A DNA stretch of 64,000 bases from G051132615 sp051132615 (GCF_051132615.1 NZ_CP152375.1:806001-870000); one strand, 5' to 3'. Counted from the stretch's first letter, positions 1 through 9,423 are shown. Notes: a model not told the origin generated them from the sequence alone. A program made the numbers and translations.

Positions 1-729
1 TTTTTTTTGATCAAACTTAGCGGCAAAATCTAAATAGGCGGTTAAACTTGGAACAGACAAATACTCTAATAACTGCTCTCTTAATTCATCTTGTTCAGGT
101 TCGTGTTTAAATAAAGGTGCTCCACTATAAAAAGCCAATAAAGCTTTGATATCACTTAGGCCTTGTTGCTGTAAAAAAAGCTCAGCGTCTTGTTTGCTTG
201 GGTTATTTAAAGAAAATGGGCGACAACGACTTCTTATTGTTGGCAACAACTTGTCTTTTTTATCCGATACCAACAAAAACACCACACCTTGTGGCGGTTC
301 TTCCAACACTTTTAATAAAGCATTGGCAGCTTGAACATTCATGCTTTCTGCTGGGCTGATCAATAAAACCCTTAAACCACCTCGATGGCTGCTTAATTGA
401 GTAAACTGTAAGGCTTCTCTAACCGTTTCAATTTTAATTTGCTTCAGTTTTTTACTGTTTTCTTCACCCTCAACATCAGGCTTTAAAAATTTAAAATCTG
501 GGTGTATCCCCTCATTAAACAAATGGCAAGAAGGACATATACCACACGGTGTATAACCCTTTTGTAGGTTTTCACACAATAATGCCTGTGCCAAAAATGT
601 CGCAAACTTGGTTTTACCTGTATGCGCTTTGCCAACAAATAACCAAGCATTCGGTTTCGTTTGCCACTGTGTTGTAATATCCTGCCAATTTTGTTGTTGC
701 CATGGATATAATTGAACGGATTTACTCAA
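1..729 (-). CDS. holB: DNA polymerase III delta' subunit, C-terminus beyond the window
   Basis: This is the clamp-loader delta' subunit, which helps load the beta sliding clamp onto primed DNA. The minus strand reads open for 243 codons to the window edge, so about 80-90 C-terminal residues are missing compared with a typical HolB of about 330. Seen: an AAA+ P-loop-like segment GKAHTGKTKF near residue 30, a zinc-module cluster CGICPSC near residue 60, and the sensor-like stretch ANALLKVLEEPP typical of delta'/gamma. No in-frame ATG exists. The only usable start is TTG at 729-727, preceded by GGAGA inside the end of tmk, and upstream codons run into a stop. Start and tmk stop overlap by 8 bp, so translation is probably coupled. 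The tmk-holB order is common in proteobacteria. Confidence 0.9.
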   Translation of the reverse strand, partial: MSKSVQLYPWQQQNWQDITTQWQTKPNAWLFVGKAHTGKTKFATFLAQALLCENLQKGYTPCGICPSCHLFNEGIHPDFKFLKPDVEGEENSKKLKQIKIETVREALQFTQLSSHRGGLRVLLISPAESMNVQAANALLKVLEEPPQGVVFLLVSDKKDKLLPTIRSRCRPFSLNNPSKQDAELFLQQQGLSDIKALLAFYSGAPLFKHEPEQDELREQLLEYLSVPSLTAYLDFAAKFDQKK

Positions 730-1336
730 GCATCATCTCCAATGCATTACCCAGTTGCTTTTGTATGTATTCAATGGTTTGGGTTGAATCCAACACCACA
801 TATTGCTTAGGCTTATTTTTGGCTCTATCTAGATAAACAGAACGGGTGCGCTCAAAAAAACTGCTTTGTTCTTGCTCAAACCGATCTTTTTCACGAGTTT
901 GCGCCACACGTTGTTGAGCCACTTCTAAAGGAACATCCAACAAAAAGGTTAAATCAGGCTCAAAGCCTTGTTGTACCCAATTTTCCAATATTTCTATTCT
1001 ATGCAAAGGTACACCTCTGCCCCCACCTTGATACGCAAATGTAGCATCAGTAAAACGGTCGCTCACAACCCATGTACCTTTGTTTAAAGCAGGCCATATG
1101 ACCTCTTCCAAATGTTGCATACGAGCAGCAAACATCATGAGTGTTTCTGTATTCAAACTGGCTTGGGTTCGAGGATCTAATAAAAGGTTACGTAAGGCTT
1201 CGCCTACAGGTGTTCCACCTGGTTCTCTGGTAAAAACAACAGGAATTTTTTTTTGTTCAAACCACTGTTTCATAAAATGGATATGGGTACTTTTCCCAGC
1301 ACCATCAATACCATCGAGGGTAATAAACTTAGCCAT
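722..1336 (-). CDS. tmk: Thymidylate kinase
   Basis: It phosphorylates dTMP to dTDP with ATP, a cytoplasmic step of dTTP synthesis. The 204-residue product has the usual bacterial TMK length. Seen: the P-loop GIDGAGKST at residues 9-17, the dTMP-binding TREPGGTP motif near residue 36, the DR(F/Y) motif SDRFTDATFAYQGGGRG near residues 92-108 and a lid region after residue 140. It lies between mltG (its start abuts the mltG stop at 1336-1338) and holB (8 bp overlap), so mltG-tmk-holB reads as one minus-strand operon. Identification is secure. Confidence 0.96.
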   Translation of the reverse strand: MAKFITLDGIDGAGKSTHIHFMKQWFEQKKIPVVFTREPGGTPVGEALRNLLLDPRTQASLNTETLMMFAARMQHLEEVIWPALNKGTWVVSDRFTDATFAYQGGGRGVPLHRIEILENWVQQGFEPDLTFLLDVPLEVAQQRVAQTREKDRFEQEQSSFFERTRSVYLDRAKNKPKQYVVLDSTQTIEYIQKQLGNALEMMLE

Positions 1337-2328
1337 TATTTTTTTCTCTTTCTAATGAATTTGTTGACTGCTGCATTATGTTCATTCAAGGTATGGCTAA
1401 ATTGTGAAAGCCCTGTGCCATCTGCACGAGAAACAAAATATAAATACTCAGCACCTGATGGATGGGCAGCAGCCTCTAATGCTGCTTTACCCGGTAAAGA
1501 AATCGGTGTTGGGGTTAAACCATATCGAGTATAGGTATTATAAGGGCTGTCTTTTTTCCACTCGCTACGATAAAGTTTACCTTGATACCGATCCCCCATT
1601 CCATAAATTACCGTTGGGTCAGTTTGTAAACGCATACCTATTTTCAAACGGTTTACAAATACAGCTGCAACATGGTTTCTGTCATCGGGATGGGCCGTTT
1701 CTTTTTCTACAATACTGGCCATGGTTAATAGCTCATAAGGCGTTTGATAGGGTAAGTTCGTCTGACGTTCTTCCCAAGCCTGATTGAGTTCTTTTTGCAT
1801 TGTGCTATAGGCCAATTTATAAATGCTCAAATCTGTACTGCCCCAATCATACATATATGTACTGGGGAAAAACAAACCTTCTGCCTTTTTATAAGGGGAA
1901 CCAATGGCTTCTAAAATTTGAGCTTCGGACATTTTTCTGGTTTGAATATCCAAACCCTCTGCTCTATTGACCCGTTGCCTAAACTGAGCAAAAGTCATCC
2001 CTTCTACAATTGTCACAGCAAGTTGTGTAGGCTTTTCATTGCGCAATATTTTGATGATTTGCCAAATAGAAACCTGTCCTTTGAAGCGATACATCCCTGG
2101 CTTTAATTTGGTTTGAGCTTTAAGCACATAAGCTGTCCCCAACATAACATAACGATTACGAATCACTTTATCTTTTTCTAAAGTACGAACAATCTGCCCA
2201 TAACTTTGATTTTTGGTGATGGTTAATCGATAAGGTTCAGCTAATTTTATTGGTGTCAGTAGTAATGCAGCAAACACACAAGCAAGCACCACCACTAACA
2301 CACATAAGCCAATAAATAATTTCTTCAT
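1336..2328 (-). CDS. mltG: Endolytic murein transglycosylase MltG (YceG family)
   Basis: This inner-membrane lytic transglycosylase cleaves nascent glycan strands and sets peptidoglycan chain length. The 330-residue protein has one N-terminal membrane anchor (about residues 4-28), a LysM-like region, then the YceG catalytic domain. Seen: the active-site stretch MASIVEKETAHPDDR near residue 205 with the catalytic Glu in VEKE, followed by the conserved VFVNRL and LQTDPTVIYG blocks, and the C-terminal TPTPISLPGKAALEAA motif. It is first in the mltG-tmk-holB operon and overlaps tmk by a few bases. Length and motifs fit the family fully. Confidence 0.95.
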   Translation of the reverse strand: MKKLFIGLCVLVVVLACVFAALLLTPIKLAEPYRLTITKNQSYGQIVRTLEKDKVIRNRYVMLGTAYVLKAQTKLKPGMYRFKGQVSIWQIIKILRNEKPTQLAVTIVEGMTFAQFRQRVNRAEGLDIQTRKMSEAQILEAIGSPYKKAEGLFFPSTYMYDWGSTDLSIYKLAYSTMQKELNQAWEERQTNLPYQTPYELLTMASIVEKETAHPDDRNHVAAVFVNRLKIGMRLQTDPTVIYGMGDRYQGKLYRSEWKKDSPYNTYTRYGLTPTPISLPGKAALEAAAHPSGAEYLYFVSRADGTGLSQFSHTLNEHNAAVNKFIRKRKK

Positions 2329-2338
2329 ACTTTTTTAT

Positions 2339-4837
2339 TTAACGTTGATTCAAAATTTGATTAGGCGGTACTTTAAGTACATTTCTTAAAATAGGGTAAC
2401 CACTTAATGTGGTACACAATACCCCTGCTATTATACCAACAAGCAAAAGTAATAGATTAACTTTAGGCTCTAAATCTAAAAGTAAGGATGCACTAAAATA
2501 CTCTAATGCCAAAGCAAATAAACCTGCCAGTAATCCAGAAAAGGCTCCTAATGCCCAAAGTTCTACAAAAAGACGCCTTCTGATTTGTTGGTTTTGTGCA
2601 CCTAATGACCTCATCAAGGCGGCATCAAATAAGCGCTCATCTCTTGTATTGAGTACACTGGCCCATAACACAATGACACTGGCCATGAGACACAATACAA
2701 ATACGGCATTCACAACGTATGTTAGCCGATCAATAATTTTTTGCATTTCCCGTATAATATTGCCCACATCTATAAAACTGATATTGGGAAAAACTTCTGT
2801 TGCCTGATTAATAAAACCCGTTTGCTCTGAAGCCAGATAAAAACTGGCAATAAAACTGGCAGGTGCATCTTCTAACCAAATGCCATTACCAATGACAAAA
2901 AAGTTTACCTGCATAGACTCCCAATTGAGCTTACGTAAATTGGTAATGGGTGCTTGATATTCTTGTCCTGCAATATCAAAGGTCAAAACATCACCTAATT
3001 TCAGCTTTAATGTTTCAACTAAACCCTCCTCCACAGAAAAAGCGGGATCAGCATTGTCTTTAGACCAAAACTGTCCCTGTACTACTTGATTATGTTCAGG
3101 AATGGTTTGCCCCCAAGATAAATTAAACTCCCTCTCTGCCAACCTTTTTGCATTCTCTTCAGTATATGTATTTTCGGTAATTTCTTGTTGATTCACCTTC
3201 ACCAAACGAGCACGTGTCATGGCAGATAATTTGACAGTAGGAATATTGTGCTCGTTAAAAAACTGATTCAATGCCTCGGTTTGATCTTTTTGTACCCCTA
3301 AAATAAAGTAATTGGGCGCATTATCTGGAATGCGTTGTTTCCAAGCATCCACCAAATCATTTTTCACAAAAGTTAGGGTCAATAAAGCCATTAAACTGAC
3401 ACTAAGAGACACCATTTGAATCAAACTGAGCTTAGGTCGACGAGCCACATCTGCCAAGCCTTGCCAAGCAAAAGAATAGGCAGATGTAATCACGCATTTA
3501 CATAATTTGAGCAAAAGTATGCTGACAAAAGACATCACCACAAACAAAACAGCCACACCAGCTAAAAACTGGGCGGTCAGTTTAAGATCACCAATTTGCA
3601 TGGCACTTGACCCAACCACAACCAAAATAAACATAAAAACACTCAATAATTGTTTGTTTTGTGTAGGCAGATCTCCACGAAGAACATTCAGTGTACTGCT
3701 GTTTTTTAAAGAGATAATTTGGGGCAAAATCAGTAACAACAACAAAATTGTCGCAACAAAAGGAATCAGTACAGCCAAGGTCAAACCTTGTATTGGAAAA
3801 GTGCTGATACTAATAGAATCAAACACCCTCTTCAAACTGAACAACAAGAATTCTTGGGCAACGAAACCCAACAATGTACCCAACACACTGCATATCAACC
3901 CAATAAACACAAATAGGCCTAAAAACAAACGGAAAATCTGCTTACTGTCACTACCTAATGTGCGCATAATAGCCACTTGCCGCACATGTTTAGATAAATA
4001 ACGTGTACTGGTTAAACTTAATGCCACAATTGATAAAATCACACTTAAGCTTGTTGCAAACCCTAAAAAGCGATTGGCTCTAACCAAAGTGTTTTGCACT
4101 TCTGGTCTAGCTGAATCAATGGTTTCCAATTTCATGCCTCTAGGTAAATTAGGCATCAATGTTTGTTTTAACTGCTCTAGTTGCGCTGTAGGCCCTGTAA
4201 TAAATAAACGATAACGAATACGACTGCCTTCTTGCACTAAACCTGTTTGAGGCAGGTCACTTAAATTCATCATTGCAGTTGGCAGCAAATTAAATAATTC
4301 CAAACCACTGGCTGCAGATTCAAGCAGCGTTGCTTCAACCAAAAGCTCTTTATCTCCAACATGTACTCTTTGCTGCTCTTTAAGATGTAACTGGCTAGCT
4401 AACTGCTGATCTACCCATATTTGCCCATTTTTTGGCACAAATGTACCAGTTTGTTCCTTATTGGACACTTGAATTCGATTTTCACCTTTCAGTGGAAATT
4501 TATCTGATACAGCAATGACTCTAACCAATCTGGCACCTTGATCAGTCATTAACATAGATTGAAAAGTCGCACTTTGTGCTGAATGTAATTGCGGTTCAGC
4601 ATCAACTTGTTTTTTTATGAGCTGATATTCATCACCAGCTTGATCAGAAACAACAACCAAATCAGCAGCAATTAATTTACTGGCTTCTTGAGCTAAAGTT
4701 TGTTCTAGCCTAAACGAAAAAAACAAAACACAACTTGCTGCACATACAGCCAAAATAAACGCAACACACAGAACAGATAACTCTTTAGAACGCAGTTGCC
4801 TGAGTACAAACCGCCAAAACAAAACTGGATTGATCAT
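2339..4837 (-). CDS. ybbP: ABC transporter permease, FtsX-like (YbbP type)
   Basis: This is a large inner-membrane permease of the MacB/FtsX-like type, 832 residues. It has an N-terminal transmembrane helix (about 20-42), a periplasmic MacB-PCD-like domain, a cluster of helices around 255-480, a second periplasmic region, and three C-terminal helices (about 700-820). This duplicated layout with about 10 helices is that of YbbP. Its start codon is shared with the stop region of the upstream ATPase gene (4837), so the pair is translationally coupled. The ybbA-ybbP pair divergent from tesA is the same arrangement as in Escherichia coli. The substrate is unknown; an export or lipoprotein/thioesterase-related role is inference. 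Confidence 0.85.
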   Translation of the reverse strand: MINPVLFWRFVLRQLRSKELSVLCVAFILAVCAASCVLFFSFRLEQTLAQEASKLIAADLVVVSDQAGDEYQLIKKQVDAEPQLHSAQSATFQSMLMTDQGARLVRVIAVSDKFPLKGENRIQVSNKEQTGTFVPKNGQIWVDQQLASQLHLKEQQRVHVGDKELLVEATLLESAASGLELFNLLPTAMMNLSDLPQTGLVQEGSRIRYRLFITGPTAQLEQLKQTLMPNLPRGMKLETIDSARPEVQNTLVRANRFLGFATSLSVILSIVALSLTSTRYLSKHVRQVAIMRTLGSDSKQIFRLFLGLFVFIGLICSVLGTLLGFVAQEFLLFSLKRVFDSISISTFPIQGLTLAVLIPFVATILLLLLILPQIISLKNSSTLNVLRGDLPTQNKQLLSVFMFILVVVGSSAMQIGDLKLTAQFLAGVAVLFVVMSFVSILLLKLCKCVITSAYSFAWQGLADVARRPKLSLIQMVSLSVSLMALLTLTFVKNDLVDAWKQRIPDNAPNYFILGVQKDQTEALNQFFNEHNIPTVKLSAMTRARLVKVNQQEITENTYTEENAKRLAEREFNLSWGQTIPEHNQVVQGQFWSKDNADPAFSVEEGLVETLKLKLGDVLTFDIAGQEYQAPITNLRKLNWESMQVNFFVIGNGIWLEDAPASFIASFYLASEQTGFINQATEVFPNISFIDVGNIIREMQKIIDRLTYVVNAVFVLCLMASVIVLWASVLNTRDERLFDAALMRSLGAQNQQIRRRLFVELWALGAFSGLLAGLFALALEYFSASLLLDLEPKVNLLLLLVGIIAGVLCTTLSGYPILRNVLKVPPNQILNQR

Positions 4838-5526
4838 TAATTTACTGCCTCTTCAATAAGCTGGCCTTGGGTCATTTGCAAAACACGTTCACATTTTTTG
4901 GCCAAATTCATATCATGGGTAACCAAAACCAATGCAGTATCGTACTGTTTATTTAAATCAAATAATAATTCAATGATTCCTGCGGCCGTATTTGGATCAA
5001 GATTGCCTGTTGGCTCATCAGCAAAAAGTATGCTGGGCTTAACCACAAAAGCTCTGGCAATAGCCACTCGCTGTTGCTCACCACCAGAAAGATATTTGGG
5101 GTAATGGTCTAATCTATGCGACAATCCAACCTGATCAAGAACATCTAATGCACGCTCTTTTGCTTTTTTTCCTTCACCTGCAATTTCAAGAGGTAACATG
5201 ACATTTTCCAATGCAGTTAAAGTGGGAATAAGCTGAAAATTCTGAAAAACAAAACCAACGTGGCTTAAACGCAACTTTGCCCGCTCATCTTCATCCATTT
5301 TGATCATATTTTGTTGAAACAACAATAACTCTCCACCACTTGCATTGTCTAAACCTGATAAAATAGACAGTAATGTTGATTTACCTGAACCTGAAGTACC
5401 TACAATGGCAACTGTTTGTTTTGTCAGTATTTGCATATTCAATTGTTGAAAAATCACCAGTTCAGCAGATGCAAACTGTACTTTTTTTTCAAGGTTTGTT
5501 GCTTGTAAAATAACTTTTGGTTTCAT
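4837..5526 (-). CDS. ybbA: ABC transporter ATP-binding protein (YbbA/LolD-like)
   Basis: This is the cytoplasmic ATPase partner of the adjacent FtsX-like permease. Seen: Walker A GTSGSGKST, a Q-loop in FVFQNFQLIPTLTALENVMLPLE, signature LSGGEQQRVAIARAF, Walker B ILFADEPTGNLD and the switch His in LVLVTHDM. These are the hallmarks of the LolD/MacB/YbbA group. An ATG at 5541 is possible but would overlap the divergent tesA start. The in-frame ATG at 5526 (protein beginning MKPKVILQ) is preferred, giving 229 residues. Neither start has a strong Shine-Dalgarno sequence. It could be called LolD by sequence alone; the tesA/ybbP context favours YbbA. Confidence 0.85.
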   Translation of the reverse strand: MKPKVILQATNLEKKVQFASAELVIFQQLNMQILTKQTVAIVGTSGSGKSTLLSILSGLDNASGGELLLFQQNMIKMDEDERAKLRLSHVGFVFQNFQLIPTLTALENVMLPLEIAGEGKKAKERALDVLDQVGLSHRLDHYPKYLSGGEQQRVAIARAFVVKPSILFADEPTGNLDPNTAAGIIELLFDLNKQYDTALVLVTHDMNLAKKCERVLQMTQGQLIEEAVN

Positions 5527-5539
5527 TAAGGACTGTACC

Positions 5540-6124
5540 ATGATAAGACTATTCTTTCTATTTATGCTATTTAGTATGCCTGTGCAAGCAGCTACAGTAC
5601 TGGTTGTGGGAGACAGTTTATCAGCTGGCTACGGTTTAAATGCCAAACAAGGTTGGGTGTATCTTTTAGGACAAAAATTAGGCAATAAACATAAAGTGAT
5701 TAATGCCAGTATATCGGGCGATACCACCTCAGCTGGGCTTGCTCGCTTACCTCAAGCCATCAAGAACCACAAACCTGATATCATTATATTAGAATTAGGC
5801 AGCAATGATGCTCTACGCGGCTTACCTTTCACACAAACACAAGCGAATCTAAAAAAAATGATTCAGTTAAGTAAACAAGCAAAAGCAAAAGTGCTGTTGG
5901 TTGGTATGGATATGCCACCCAATTTCGGCAACAGCTATCGTACACAATTTAAGCGTATTTATCAAAATTTAGCGACAGAAGAAAAAATTGCTTTAGTACC
6001 TTTACTAATAGACGGTTTTGCGGCAGATTTAAGTCAGTTCCAAAATGATGGCATTCATCCTAAAGCCAGCGCACAAGATAAGATGATGCTCAATGTACTG
6101 CCAAAACTGACCCCTTTATTATAA
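5540..6124 (+). CDS. tesA: Periplasmic SGNH esterase/lysophospholipase TesA
   Basis: This multifunctional acyl-CoA thioesterase I / protease I / lysophospholipase L1 acts in the periplasm. The 194-residue precursor has a short signal peptide (about residues 1-17, ending in VQAA). SGNH blocks are visible: block I GDSLSAGYG with the nucleophile Ser, block II Gly in ISGDTTSAGL, block III GSNDALRG with Asn, and block V DGIHP with the catalytic Asp and His. An AAGGA ribosome-binding site lies just before the ATG. It is divergent from ybbA with essentially no intergenic DNA, as in the E. coli tesA-ybbAP locus. Confidence 0.95.
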   Translation: MIRLFFLFMLFSMPVQAATVLVVGDSLSAGYGLNAKQGWVYLLGQKLGNKHKVINASISGDTTSAGLARLPQAIKNHKPDIIILELGSNDALRGLPFTQTQANLKKMIQLSKQAKAKVLLVGMDMPPNFGNSYRTQFKRIYQNLATEEKIALVPLLIDGFAADLSQFQNDGIHPKASAQDKMMLNVLPKLTPLL

Positions 6125-6175
6125 GAAAGCAACGTATCGTTCCCCTTAATCCATCACATCAAAAAAAGTTTTATT

Positions 6176-6826
6176 ATGCTAGATAAGCGATATCGGCTCA
6201 TGATCAAAGCAGAATCCGAAGCCAAAATTCTTGCCAATGGTTGGGGAATTTGTCATTGGATGGAAGAGCTACCCGATCCTAATTGGCGCAGCATAGATGA
6301 AATTAAAGACAGGCTATGTGTGATGAATGCCTTATTGTATGTCGCTTTTGGTGCGCCCATACCTAAAATAGGTAAATGGTTAAAAACACAAGGAAAACTT
6401 GAGGCACTGACCCCAAATGAAATTCTACTGCTCAAACGCAGCCAACGTACTTCCCTTTCTGTATTTGATCGCAATTATTTAAAGCAGTATTTAGAAAGTG
6501 TTTGGGCATTACTGTGGGTACTTGAATGTATTGATGAGCTATCTGTACAAGAAGCATGTGCCAACAATATGAATGATTTTTTACCTAAAATTTTGGAAGA
6601 TGAGGATAACAATAAAATTGATCAACTCACACATACTCGGCTACCTGGTGAATTTTATGAGCTTCTAGACTATTATTATCGGGTGCATTGGTATTGTGTC
6701 GACCAAACTAAATTGGGTAAAAAAACAGGCTTTCCTGATGAAAACCGAATGGCTCAAAGACGAAAAGCATTACATTGGGTCTACGATAAAGAGTTAAATT
6801 GGGATAAAATGCGTATCGCTCTTTAA
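6176..6826 (+). CDS. DUF4272-like protein
   Basis: This is a 216-residue cytoplasmic protein of unknown function. The overall pattern resembles the DUF4272 family: an N-terminal helix with charged residues, a tryptophan-rich core (GWGICHWMEELPDPNWRS near residue 22), a central ESVWALLWVLECIDELS segment near residue 108, and a C-terminal RRKALHWVYD motif. There is no signal peptide and no membrane span. It follows tesA by about 50 bp and precedes the metal transporter gene by 17 bp, so it may be cotranscribed with both. No catalytic residues can be named. The family assignment is from memory of its pattern. Confidence 0.6.
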   Translation: MLDKRYRLMIKAESEAKILANGWGICHWMEELPDPNWRSIDEIKDRLCVMNALLYVAFGAPIPKIGKWLKTQGKLEALTPNEILLLKRSQRTSLSVFDRNYLKQYLESVWALLWVLECIDELSVQEACANNMNDFLPKILEDEDNNKIDQLTHTRLPGEFYELLDYYYRVHWYCVDQTKLGKKTGFPDENRMAQRRKALHWVYDKELNWDKMRIAL

Positions 6827-6843
6827 TATTCTTTCACAAAAAA

Positions 6844-7734
6844 ATGCAAAAAAAAGAATTTATCTTAAAACTGGCCAGTTGGGCTTCTATTGCTACAGCT
6901 ATTACCCTTATTCTACTGAAAACATGGGCATGGTTTAGTAGTGGTTCTGTCAGTATTTTAGCCAGCTTAATTGATTCCTCAATGGACAGTTTAGCCAGTT
7001 TGATCAGCTTTTTTTCTATTCGTATTGCATTGACCCCACCAGATAAAGAACATCGCTTTGGTCATGGCAAAGCAGAAAGTCTAGCTGCTTTAGCTCAAGC
7101 GGCTTTTATTGCGGGTTCTGCTGCTTTTTTACTGTTACACAGTATTGAACGTTTAATTGAACCTCAAGCCTTACTTCACTCATCTTTAAGTATCTGGGTC
7201 ATGGGTATTTCAATTATCCTGACCTTATTACTTGTATTATTCCAACGCTGGGCAGTCAAGCAGACATCCTCCCAAGCGCTGCATGCTGATTCATTACATT
7301 ATGCCAGTGACTTATTATCCAACACAATAGTGATTATTGCCTTAATACTGACTGGTTGGGGGTGGCAAAATGCAGATGCTTACTTTGGTATACTACTGGT
7401 TATTTGGATTGTTAAAAGTGCTTGGGATATTGCAAAAATAGCCTTAAATGATTTAATGGATAGAGAGTTACCCAATAATGAACGCACGCATATAGAACAC
7501 ATCATTCAAAATACACCGGGTCTTTTGGGGTTTCATGATCTGAAAACACGTGCTTCTGGTGGGCACTATTTTATTCAAATGCATATTGAATTAGATGCAC
7601 AAATGAGCTTTGTTGATGCCCATGCCGTTACAGAAAAAGTAGAAGCTGCACTAAAAGAACATTATCCATTTGCAGAAATTATTGTGCATGAAGACCCTGT
7701 CGAGCTATGCCTTATTCACAACACACTCAAATAA
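6844..7734 (+). CDS. fieF: Cation diffusion facilitator metal efflux transporter (FieF/YiiP-like)
   Basis: This proton-coupled exporter of Zn2+/Fe2+ and similar divalent metals sits in the inner membrane. The 296-residue protein has six hydrophobic segments in the first 200 residues and a cytoplasmic ferredoxin-like tail. Seen: the membrane metal-site pairs DSSMD (DxxxD, helix 2, about residue 43) and HADSLHYASD (HxxxD, helix 5, about residue 150), the HRFGHGKAESLAAL motif after helix 2, and C-terminal metal-site residues in HIELD and HEDP. The gene ends in a symmetric terminator shared with metQ. The metal preference cannot be read from sequence alone. Confidence 0.92.
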   Translation: MQKKEFILKLASWASIATAITLILLKTWAWFSSGSVSILASLIDSSMDSLASLISFFSIRIALTPPDKEHRFGHGKAESLAALAQAAFIAGSAAFLLLHSIERLIEPQALLHSSLSIWVMGISIILTLLLVLFQRWAVKQTSSQALHADSLHYASDLLSNTIVIIALILTGWGWQNADAYFGILLVIWIVKSAWDIAKIALNDLMDRELPNNERTHIEHIIQNTPGLLGFHDLKTRASGGHYFIQMHIELDAQMSFVDAHAVTEKVEAALKEHYPFAEIIVHEDPVELCLIHNTLK

Positions 7735-7764
7735 AAAAGATCAGGTCATGACCTGATCTTTTTT
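7733..7764. terminator. Bidirectional intrinsic terminator between fieF and metQ
   Basis: A perfect 20-base palindrome (GATCAGGTCA then TGACCTGATC) is flanked by A6 on the left and T6 on the right. It sits between convergent genes, so it can end transcription from both sides. Confidence 0.9.
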
Positions 7765-7781
7765 ATACATTAAAACGACTT

Positions 7782-8711
7782 TTATTTTACGTCACTTGCA
7801 ACTGTTTCGCTTACTTGGCTAACCCCCGATGCGGTGTTTGATTCATCCTGTTTTTGTGTGCCCCAAGCCTCAGGTTGTTTGTAACCAACAAAACGTTGAG
7901 CACAATAAGCTTTGAACTCATCAGAACTATAGGCATCAATGACATCTTTTACCCAAGCTTCATTTAAATCTTTCGTGCGTACCGCACCCCAGTTAATATA
8001 AGCAAAACTTGGTTCTTGATACAAAGCCTCAGTCAACTTCATGCCAGAACTGGTTGCATAATTTCCTGTCACAATCGCAAAATCAACATCCTGACGAGAT
8101 CTCGGCAATTGCGCTGCTTCTAGTGGAACAAATTTAATGTTCTTAGGGTTCTCTGCAATATCACGCTCTGATGCGGTTAATGGATTGATATTGTCTTTTA
8201 ATTTCACCCAACCTAATTCAGCGACCATAACCAAAGCACGAGCAAAATTACTTGGGTCATTTGGTGCAGAAACGGTTGTCCCGTTTGTGACTTGGTCTAA
8301 ACTGGTTAATTTACCAGAATAAATGCCCAATGGTGCTGTTGGTACTTGGAATACTGAAGACAAGGCTAATTTATGTTCCGCAGCAAAAGTATCTAAATAA
8401 GGTTTGTGTTGAAAGACATTTACATCCAGACTGCCCTCAGACAAAGCCAAATTAGGCTGAACAAAATCGCTGAACTCAACCAATTTTACTTCATAACCTT
8501 TTTTTTCTAAAATCGGCTTAATGGAATCTTTCACCATATCCCCAAAATCACCTACAGTCGTACCAATAGTAATGACTTTTTTCGCTGTAGCAGCAGTATC
8601 GCTGCTGGTATTGGCAGCAGTTTGACTGCTCTCATCTTTTGAACAACCCACTAACCCAAGAGTTAATGCCAGTACACCAACAGATAATGTTTTAAAAAAA
8701 CCTGACTGCAT
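7782..8711 (-). CDS. metQ: Methionine-binding lipoprotein MetQ (NlpA family)
   Basis: This is the substrate-binding protein of the methionine ABC importer. The 309-residue precursor has a lipoprotein signal ending in LGLVGC (lipidated Cys at about residue 23), a Ser/Ala/Thr-rich linker, and the NlpA-family core with VITIGTTVGDFGDM, DVNVFQHKPYLD and the conserved SAPNDPSNFARAL segment. A C-terminal tail rich in Ser/Thr/Val after about residue 285 is longer than in E. coli MetQ. It is the last gene of metN-metI-metQ. As known for Neisseria MetQ, lipidation implies a surface- or membrane-tethered protein. Confidence 0.93.
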   Translation of the reverse strand: MQSGFFKTLSVGVLALTLGLVGCSKDESSQTAANTSSDTAATAKKVITIGTTVGDFGDMVKDSIKPILEKKGYEVKLVEFSDFVQPNLALSEGSLDVNVFQHKPYLDTFAAEHKLALSSVFQVPTAPLGIYSGKLTSLDQVTNGTTVSAPNDPSNFARALVMVAELGWVKLKDNINPLTASERDIAENPKNIKFVPLEAAQLPRSRQDVDFAIVTGNYATSSGMKLTEALYQEPSFAYINWGAVRTKDLNEAWVKDVIDAYSSDEFKAYCAQRFVGYKQPEAWGTQKQDESNTASGVSQVSETVASDVK

Positions 8712-8731
8712 GATTCTCTCCTAAAATATGC

Positions 8732-9421
8732 TTAACGCTTATCTAATTTTCTTGCTAAAAAATTACCAACTGATTGAATAAAAATCACAATAACAGACAA
8801 CAACAACACAATAGCCACCATGACTTCAGTTTGATAACGATAATAACCATAACGAATGGCCAAATCGCCTAAACCACCACCACCAATCATCCCTGCTGCC
8901 GCACTATACGACAGAATACTGATAATCAACACTGTAATGCTGGAAACCATACCTGCCCTTGCTTCAACCAGCAATACTCTAAAAATAATGGTCCAATCTG
9001 AAGCACCCATCGCTTGAGCCGCCTCAATAACGCCTTTAGGTACTTCACGTAAGCTTTGTTCGACCAAACGTGCAAAATAAGGAATCGATGCAATAGACAA
9101 AGCAACAGAAGCGGCTAAAGGGCCAATACGTGCACCGACTAAAATAAGGGTAAATGGAGCAATAGCCACCATTAAAATCACAAAAGGAAATGCACGCATA
9201 AAATCAATGGGTAAACCAACCAAACGATTGATCAGCTTATTATCCCATATTTGTTTTTTAGCCGTTAAATACAACCATATGCCCAACAATGTACCAAATA
9301 TAATCCCAACAACAGTTGCAATAGTCACCATAACAAATGTTTGCTGACAAGAAAGCCATATTTCATCACGTAATGACCAGATATTTTGCCAATAATCGGC
9401 TAAAGTTAAACTCATTTGCAT
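8732..9421 (-). CDS. metI: Methionine ABC transporter permease MetI
   Basis: This is the inner-membrane permease of the methionine importer, 229 residues with five predicted helices. Seen: the EAA-type coupling motif EAAQAMGASDWTIIFRVLL at about residue 140 that docks on MetN, and the conserved SAAAGMIGGGGLGDLAIRYGY stretch downstream. The ATG at 9421 has GAGG nearby (GGAGGCATAAAG), which overlaps the end of metN. It is tightly coupled to metN (2 bp apart) and followed by metQ. Confidence 0.94.
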   Translation of the reverse strand: MQMSLTLADYWQNIWSLRDEIWLSCQQTFVMVTIATVVGIIFGTLLGIWLYLTAKKQIWDNKLINRLVGLPIDFMRAFPFVILMVAIAPFTLILVGARIGPLAASVALSIASIPYFARLVEQSLREVPKGVIEAAQAMGASDWTIIFRVLLVEARAGMVSSITVLIISILSYSAAAGMIGGGGLGDLAIRYGYYRYQTEVMVAIVLLLSVIVIFIQSVGNFLARKLDKR

Positions 9422-9423
9422 CT

